Part shown: piece by piece, positions 58,656 to 64,000 of the stretch
Layout: each line of letters begins with the position of its first letter
Position numbering within the stretch: the first letter of the stretch is position 1
NCBI GenBank assembly: GCA_021396245.1
Contig: WNYE01000083.1
Location: forward strand, 123,207 to 187,206
From: Sporothrix humicola
Taxonomy: Eukaryota; Ascomycota; Sordariomycetes; Ophiostomatales; Ophiostomataceae
Reading direction: 5' to 3'
DNA length: 64,000 nt
Program-made: the position numbers and the translations under genes
Notes under the pieces: generated by a model
Seen by the model: only the letters and a program-made list of their open reading frames with translations
The model's database searches: none
Told to the model about the DNA's origin: nothing

Positions 58656-59017
58656 GTTCGGATGTGCGTCGTTGTCTGGGAGCGCATGGCCGCCTCTGGA
58701 GGCTGTGTATTCTGTGCATATTGGTAGTATTGGTAGCATGTCTTGGGTCACATTAATGTGGTGTGTCATATACCCGGAGTACAAAATTTTTGCATTTTTG
58801 CATTTTTGCATTTAAGTTATCCAAAATAGTAAGGGAATCAAAACAAAGGAAAGAAGATGTACAACAAATATAAATGAGGTCTGGTATGCAACAAAAATAA
58901 CCATTGACAAACAACGGCTGAAGCTTGCCGGCGACAGTGAACTGCGTGACGGCCATCTAAGTGTAAGATCACTCCTGGCTCTAACCAAAATTATTATACA
59001 TTACCGTCTGGTTCGTT
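58656..59017. other. Convergent 3' region between DIS3 and PhoD-like genes
   Basis: 362 bp between two stop codons facing each other, AT-rich after 58,770, including three perfect TTTTTGCA units at 58,787-58,810. Presumed overlapping 3' UTRs. Confidence 0.5.
58787..58810 (+). repeat. Three TTTTTGCA tandem units
   Basis: Three perfect 8-nt units followed by a partial fourth (TTT), in the 3' region shared by DIS3 and the PhoD-like gene. Confidence 0.85.
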
Positions 59018-62000
59018 TCACGCCGACGATGCAGTCGTGGTTGAGCGATTCCCGGTGTTCGGCCGGCTCGACCGGAAGTGGTGCGGCACCCTTGGAACAG
59101 GAGGCGGTCCCGTATAGTTGAGCGCCGGGATCGTGAGACCGTACGGCTCGGTCTTGCCCTGCGGGTCGTGTTGGTCGATCTCAACACGGATACAGACGTC
59201 AAGACTGCCATCGTTGCCCTTGCCGTGGAGCTCGCTCGCTGCCTTGTGTTCCGTGCCGGCGCCTTCTTCGCCGGCATGAAGAGCGTGGTGGCCGCTGCGC
59301 CCATTTGCTGATGACTTTGCTTCGCCATTGGCGCCTCCTGTTAATACGCTCCCGCCTGCGCTAGAGCCCGGGGGAAGGCTGCTGGCGCCATTTTCTCTCC
59401 GTCTTGACACTGACCGGCGACCGAAGCGAGAAGAACCCCGTGATGCAGGCGGAGCTGCTGTTGGCGTTGCGGGGGGTAGTTGCTGACCGGCAGCATCTGG
59501 TGCCAACGCCCGGGGCCGGCTCCGTTCTTCGTTCTCGTCATTGTTGGGGGAGTTTTCAGTGATAATGGCAAAATTACGACTTGGCATCGTCACTTGGTTA
59601 TGGTTGGCCGTCTTGGTCGTCGTGCCGGGATCCTTGTTGAACAATTTGAATAGTGTCTCATCGGTTGAGCTATTCAGATGGTGGATCTTGTTGCGGCGGG
59701 CGAGGAGGTTGGCAATCGCTGCTGGGGGTGGCTTGTTGGTGATGGCCGACGAGACCACGTTGATCATGAATCGATAGTCATTCTCAGACGCAATGTTGAG
59801 ACTGGGATTGGCGTAGAAACGGCCAAGAGCCGCCAAATGGACATCGCCACCAAGGATCGTGATGCGCACAGAATGTTCGGCACTCAGGACCTGGAGGCGC
59901 TCGATAAACCAGTTACGCTCCTTCTTATGGGTGCGTGCCGTGTAGTGGTCGTCGAGATCATCGAGTAGATCAACACTGCCATCAAAGTAGTTGAAGAAAC
60001 CGCCACCAAGGCCGAATCGCCGGTTCATAAACTTGACCGGGCCAAGGAGGGGACTTGAGAAGACGTTCTCCAACCAGGTCAAGCGCTATGAATGTGTCAG
60101 TCTCTGGTCGCGTCTTGGGTCGCGTTTTGCAGTCACATGTATATCATGGAAGAGATTTTTGACTTACAGGATACGCAATGGGAATGCCGAGAAGCAGAAT
60201 AAGATGCTTGACTGGCTCATCTGCCGCAGCAGCCGCCCGGAACTCGGCGGTTACACGGGAGAAGATCTGCTCATAGGTTTCTGGGTAGTTGACTTGGTGG
60301 CGTGTTCGCTATTTGTTGCATATTAGTTAACCTGCGCGAGTGAAGGGGCGAAAGTAGAGAAGAGTGTTTATTTACCTCCGTTCGTGCATCGAGACCCAGG
60401 AATGCCATGCGAGCACCGAGCTTGCAGTACATATTGTGCGAATGCTCAGCGACATATGGCTTGTAACGCTGTTGTTAGACTTATATAAAACAAATTTAAA
60501 TCATAGGCGCTCACTTACCCCGGGCTTTGATCCAATGATGTAGTTAGACTCAATAATTGGCTTCGCAACAAACGTGTTGGCAAGTTGCACTGGGTCTTGG
60601 TTTGCGTCGGCGGCTTTGGGCGCATCTGCAAGAGTTACTGTGTCAGACCACAACCTTGTGCAACTGTGTGTGGTAATTGGTTATAGAGCGGCATTAGTAC
60701 TTACCAGAGGTGTAGGTCGACGCTGGTGGCGGCAGATGGTGCTGGAACAGCATGTAATATTTATGAGCGGTTCCTCCAATGCCACGGAACACCTAATCAA
60801 CTCTGTTTAGCACAGGCTCACACTGTAACGGTAACATCGAACTCCCGCAAAGAAACGTACATCACACTTCATGAACTCATTGACATATGAACCGAAACCG
60901 TCGATAATCTGGTAGACAAGTCTGTTAGCAATCTTCTCCCATGAAGGGCAAAACGAAAAGAAGCAAAAATCCGTGGTTGATACGCACATCGTGATCGTCC
61001 CAGATGTTAAGCTGTGGGATCTGGCCGTTTGTAGCTGCGAAAGGCTCCGTCGAGTACCACTCGATGTAGTTCCTCAGATAGAAGTCGTCGCAGGCCGCGC
61101 GCAGCTTTTCAGTAAATGGGAAATCGCGCCGCTTCTTCGGGTTGCCTATACCAGTCCACTCACGGAGGGGGCCAGAGACGCGAATACTGTCGTTGTAGAT
61201 CTGGTCGCCACCACCGATCATGACATGGAAGGGTGTCTTTGCATGGCACCGGATGACATCATTCCATAGGGCCGGGCCGCTCCAGGCATCTTCGTCTGTG
61301 CCGACACTGAAGCCGTTGCAGGAGAAGAAAAGGATGCGCATCGCTTCCGTGACGGCCGGCACAGAGAAAACACTGGTGCGCGGCTTTGTCTCGCTAGCAA
61401 ACTGCAGCTCGGGGAACGAGTACTGCCAACGAGACTCAGTCTCGCCCATGGGGACAGACAGGTCAAAACGCCAGAAGGTGTTGCGCGGGTCAGAGTACAA
61501 GCAAACACCCTGAATCTCCTGTCTGCCCCCACTGCCAGTCTTTGCGACAAGGCCATTCCCGTTTGTAGAAGGGCCATCCACCGGCGCAGCCTCAGGCTCG
61601 GCTGCGCTGTCAGCAGAACTGAGCACTGCCGTGGGGACAAACGATTGCGTCTTGCCACCGCCGCGCGTGACAATAAGCGCGCTTCCAATCCAGCGGTCGC
61701 CTTCCATGCGGCGGTAGTTCAACAGCGGGCCCACAAGGACTTCCTTGCCGTCGGAGGGCGCGCCCTTCAGCTTCCCGTCGGACGTGGTAGGAGGCGTAGA
61801 AGCCGCTGCATCCACCTCGCCAGGAACAACAATGGGCGTGAACCTTGAAGCCGAGCCAGAATTAGGGCTGTTTTTGGACGACGCCTTGCCGGAGGATGCG
61901 CCAGCGGCCGCGCCAGCCTCTGCAGCCGATTCTGAGGGTGTGATGCGCGACGCATTGAGAAAGTCCGTCAGGTCCTTGACATCGGCTCGGGTGCCCTCCT

Positions 62001-62199
62001 CGTCGCGCGGCTGGCTGGCCGAAGCAGCGGCATAGCGCGCAAAGGCAGGCGATTCCTGGTGGCGCCAGCGGTTGGCAGACGCGTACGGGTTACGGCCGCT
62101 TGTCGCGCTGGTAGCGCCGATGTTGTCAATCTCGTCGAGCTCGTCATCGACGGTGCCGTGGTGGCGGTGCGGAATGTGCGAATGTTGTTTCTCGGCCAT
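59018..62199 (-). CDS. PhoD-like metallophosphatase domain protein
   Basis: Seven exons: complement of 60988..62199, 60861..60908, 60705..60792, 60519..60625, 60376..60468, 60168..60308 and 59018..60085, 918 aa. Introns of 79, 68, 79, 50, 67 and 82 nt have mostly GTRNGT-type donors and phases close. The N-terminal 150 residues are disordered and Ala/Ser-rich. Phosphatase motifs appear in order: ILFFSCNGFS, GGGDQIYND (about 330), WDDHD (400-404), then ITILGGDVHLAALGRF in exon 7. This fits the fungal PhoD-like family related to alkaline phosphatase D, usually metal-dependent phosphodiesterases or phosphatases; the substrate is unknown. No signal peptide, so probably intracellular. The C-terminal ~200 residues are Pro/Ser/Arg-rich and then a short conserved-looking stretch. 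The exon chain is well supported because WDDHD is followed directly by IIDGFGSYVNEF. Confidence 0.88.
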
Positions 62200-63927
62200 G
62201 GTGTCGTCGGGGTATTTGAATGAGCTTGCGCTTTTGAGAAATATTGGTCGTACGAGAGCTTATGACGTGGCAGGCTCGAGTTACCAGACAGTCCGCGGAC
62301 AGAGCCAGAAGAGTGCAGCAAACTGTGGGGTCTGAGTCGTTCGTTTTGGTGATGGTGCAAGGTAGTGTGTCTCGTCTTACTCTCGGATTTGCTATAGACT
62401 GGTGTCGTAGTGTGTGAGGTTTGGGTCGGGTAAACGGGAATCCAAGATAAAATGCATGCGCCAATGCAGAGAGGATGGGGAGGGGAGAGAGGTCGGGTTC
62501 TCGAAGCAAGAGGGAAAAGAAGACGCCGGGTATCTATGACAAAAGAAGTAGTAGGCAGATGTGAGAAAAAGGGAGAGGGGAGGGAGGGGAAAGAGAGGGA
62601 GAGAAAGAAAGAAAGAAATTCAAGAAGATTAAAAAACGAAAGATTCTGCCCTGTTGGGTGACGGAAGTGAGAAAACCAACAATTAATTTAGGGGCAACAA
62701 CAACATCAGAACAGCTTACGTCGTAGGATGCTTGGCGCAAGGGGTGGGTTCTGGAGATTAGCGTTGTGCGATGGGAGACAGAAGGACCAGGAACTGGGCA
62801 GAGATGGGTGAGTGAATGGTCAAATGAACAGATAAATTTAGCTTCCGTGAAGCGCAAAAATGGAAAAGCGAGAGTCGCAAACACTGGCCACGAAAAAAGC
62901 AAGCAAACATTGGCAAACAGTCCAATAGAACGGCGCCCATTTATTAGCTTGGATTGTCAGATTTGGCAGTCGCATGGGATCAACAACGGGATGGAGCAAG
63001 AAGGAGCGAGCGACGCGCACAGGCTGGAAAAGACAGGCGCGATCGAGCTGCCAAGACCGCAGCTTCCCCTAGCTACGCTCATCCATACCAAGCAGGGGTA
63101 GATGCGGAAAGAACGGGCGACCAGATATTACGACATAGGTGGTACAGTGCAGAGCTGTGTGTTTAGTCCAAACAGCGCAAGGTTCCTAAATAGCACCCAA
63201 ATAAGGGATACTGCGTACGGAAAGTGTCTAATTGTATCTTACTACTCCGTACGGAAGTATTCATTAACAAAGGGCAATTATTTTAGGACAACATAAAGAT
63301 TAAAACCATGCTTACTCTAATACATTGCGAAATTCTTGGAGGTATTCTAGTGCAGACTATGCAAGCTCTGTTCTCGCAAAGTACCTCAACCCAGTCGTGA
63401 ATATTGTAACATAGTGCATGTAATACGTCGTAATGCGCTGTCGTATCTCTCAAAACCCGCCGCCAAGGCACTATTTGTACCTATTTTTCTTGTTTTCCCA
63501 CTAAAAAAGAAAACTCCAATCGAGATTTGATAAGACTGACGACATCGCACCAGCTTCTGTTCTTCTCCGCACACATCCCAATTGGGGGGCGTTCGGGCGT
63601 GTAGTCCGACCAACTGTACGACAACCGACGCATTTAGATATCTTGTATGACATGGAGGCAGATTTCAACATACTCTGTAATTTAATACCTTGCACGAGCC
63701 CTATCTATGTCGTACGTATAGTCATTGTAAGTTGCAGCTATTAACACGGGTATGCAGGCCTCCCACTACTTGCAGCCTATTTTGCCCTATTACCAAATTT
63801 GTGGAACAAACCACAGTTGTCCAGTTGGAGGCCGCTGTATTTTCCCGGTAATGCTGCATGTGCTTAACTTGTTCTTTTGATGTGCGTTTGTCCGAAGGCA
63901 GATCCAAGGTCGGCAACACAGTATTTT

Positions 63928-63929
<2 letters not shown>
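62200..63929. promoter_or_regulatory. PhoD-like promoter and leader, then gene-free DNA
   Basis: 1730 bp. At 62,455-62,640 the + strand is G/A-rich (GAGG, GAAA runs), so the PhoD-like leader is pyrimidine-rich on its coding strand. Beyond 62,700 nothing is recognised except the TACTCCGTA palindrome at 63,243. No gene. Confidence 0.5.
63243..63259. repeat. Palindromic TACTCCGTA-CGGAAGTA element
   Basis: TACTCCGTA overlaps an almost perfect reverse copy (TACGGAAGTA), giving a 17-bp near-palindrome. A related GCGTACGGA lies about 30 bp upstream. Confidence 0.75.

Positions 63930-64000
<71 letters not shown>
63930..64000 (+). repeat. Homopolymer run of at least 71 G at the window edge
   Basis: Unbroken G from 63,930 to the last base. 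A run this long is rare in fungal DNA and more like a sequencing or assembly artefact at a contig end; the run may continue past the window. Confidence 0.95.

Noticed and set aside
1..64000. CRISPR arrays, prokaryotic operons, insertion sequences, viral or transposon open frames
   Set aside because: Nothing of these types was recognised; all confident genes are eukaryotic with spliceosomal introns.

Overview
The window is nuclear DNA of a filamentous ascomycete (Pezizomycotina, most likely Sordariomycetes). Introns are short (mostly 48-90 nt), with GTRNGT donors, CTRAC branch sites and YAG acceptors. Coding sequence is GC-rich. The gene set (Med16, RSC7, Dpb4, Dis3, SmD3, GH7 cellobiohydrolase, DUF3605 and But2-domain proteins) is typical of moulds. 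I find no rRNA, tRNA, CRISPR array, intact transposon or viral sequence. The species cannot be named from the sequence alone.

Layout. 0.2-6.1 kb: an auxilin/Swa2-like clathrin-uncoating factor (-) diverges from the mitochondrial protein Mmc1 (+). 6.5-10.9 kb: SmD3 (-) and seven-exon Mediator subunit Med16 (-). 11-15.7 kb: an Hst3/Hst4-type sirtuin (+) behind a 2 kb pyrimidine-rich upstream region. 16.2-19.9 kb: a proline-rich protein of unknown function (-), a stand-alone dihydroneopterin-aldolase-domain protein (+) and a DUF3605/Gig1-like protein (-). 21.7-24.1 kb: two secreted proteins, a GH7 cellobiohydrolase without a CBM (+) and a But2-domain protein (-). 27.2-30.4 kb: a Tma17/Adc17-like protein (-) diverging from the mitochondrial rhomboid protease Pcp1 (+). 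32.5-35.6 kb: chromatin-remodelling subunit RSC7/Npl6 (-), with a short first exon and a 959-nt first intron. 35.6-49.25 kb: about 13.7 kb with no supportable gene. 49.25-50.45 kb: DNA polymerase epsilon subunit Dpb4 (-). 50.45-55.48 kb: another 5 kb without a convincing gene. 55.5-62.2 kb: exosome nuclease Dis3/Rrp44 (+) convergent with a seven-exon PhoD-like phosphatase (-). The window ends in a run of 71 G.

The genes are mostly independent housekeeping functions: transcription and chromatin (Med16, RSC7, sirtuin, Dpb4), RNA processing and decay (SmD3, Dis3), mitochondria (Mmc1, Pcp1) and trafficking (Swa2). A small pair of secreted proteins sits among them. I see no biosynthetic cluster or defence island. 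The least explained features are the 13.7 kb gene-free stretch, a short palindromic word (TACTCCGTA/TACGGAGTA) that recurs almost only in non-coding DNA, the long RSC7 intron, a 48-nt stop-free intron in Med16, and long strand-asymmetric pyrimidine tracts upstream of the chromatin genes. Exon coordinates were worked out by hand from splice motifs and reading-frame continuity and have no transcript support.
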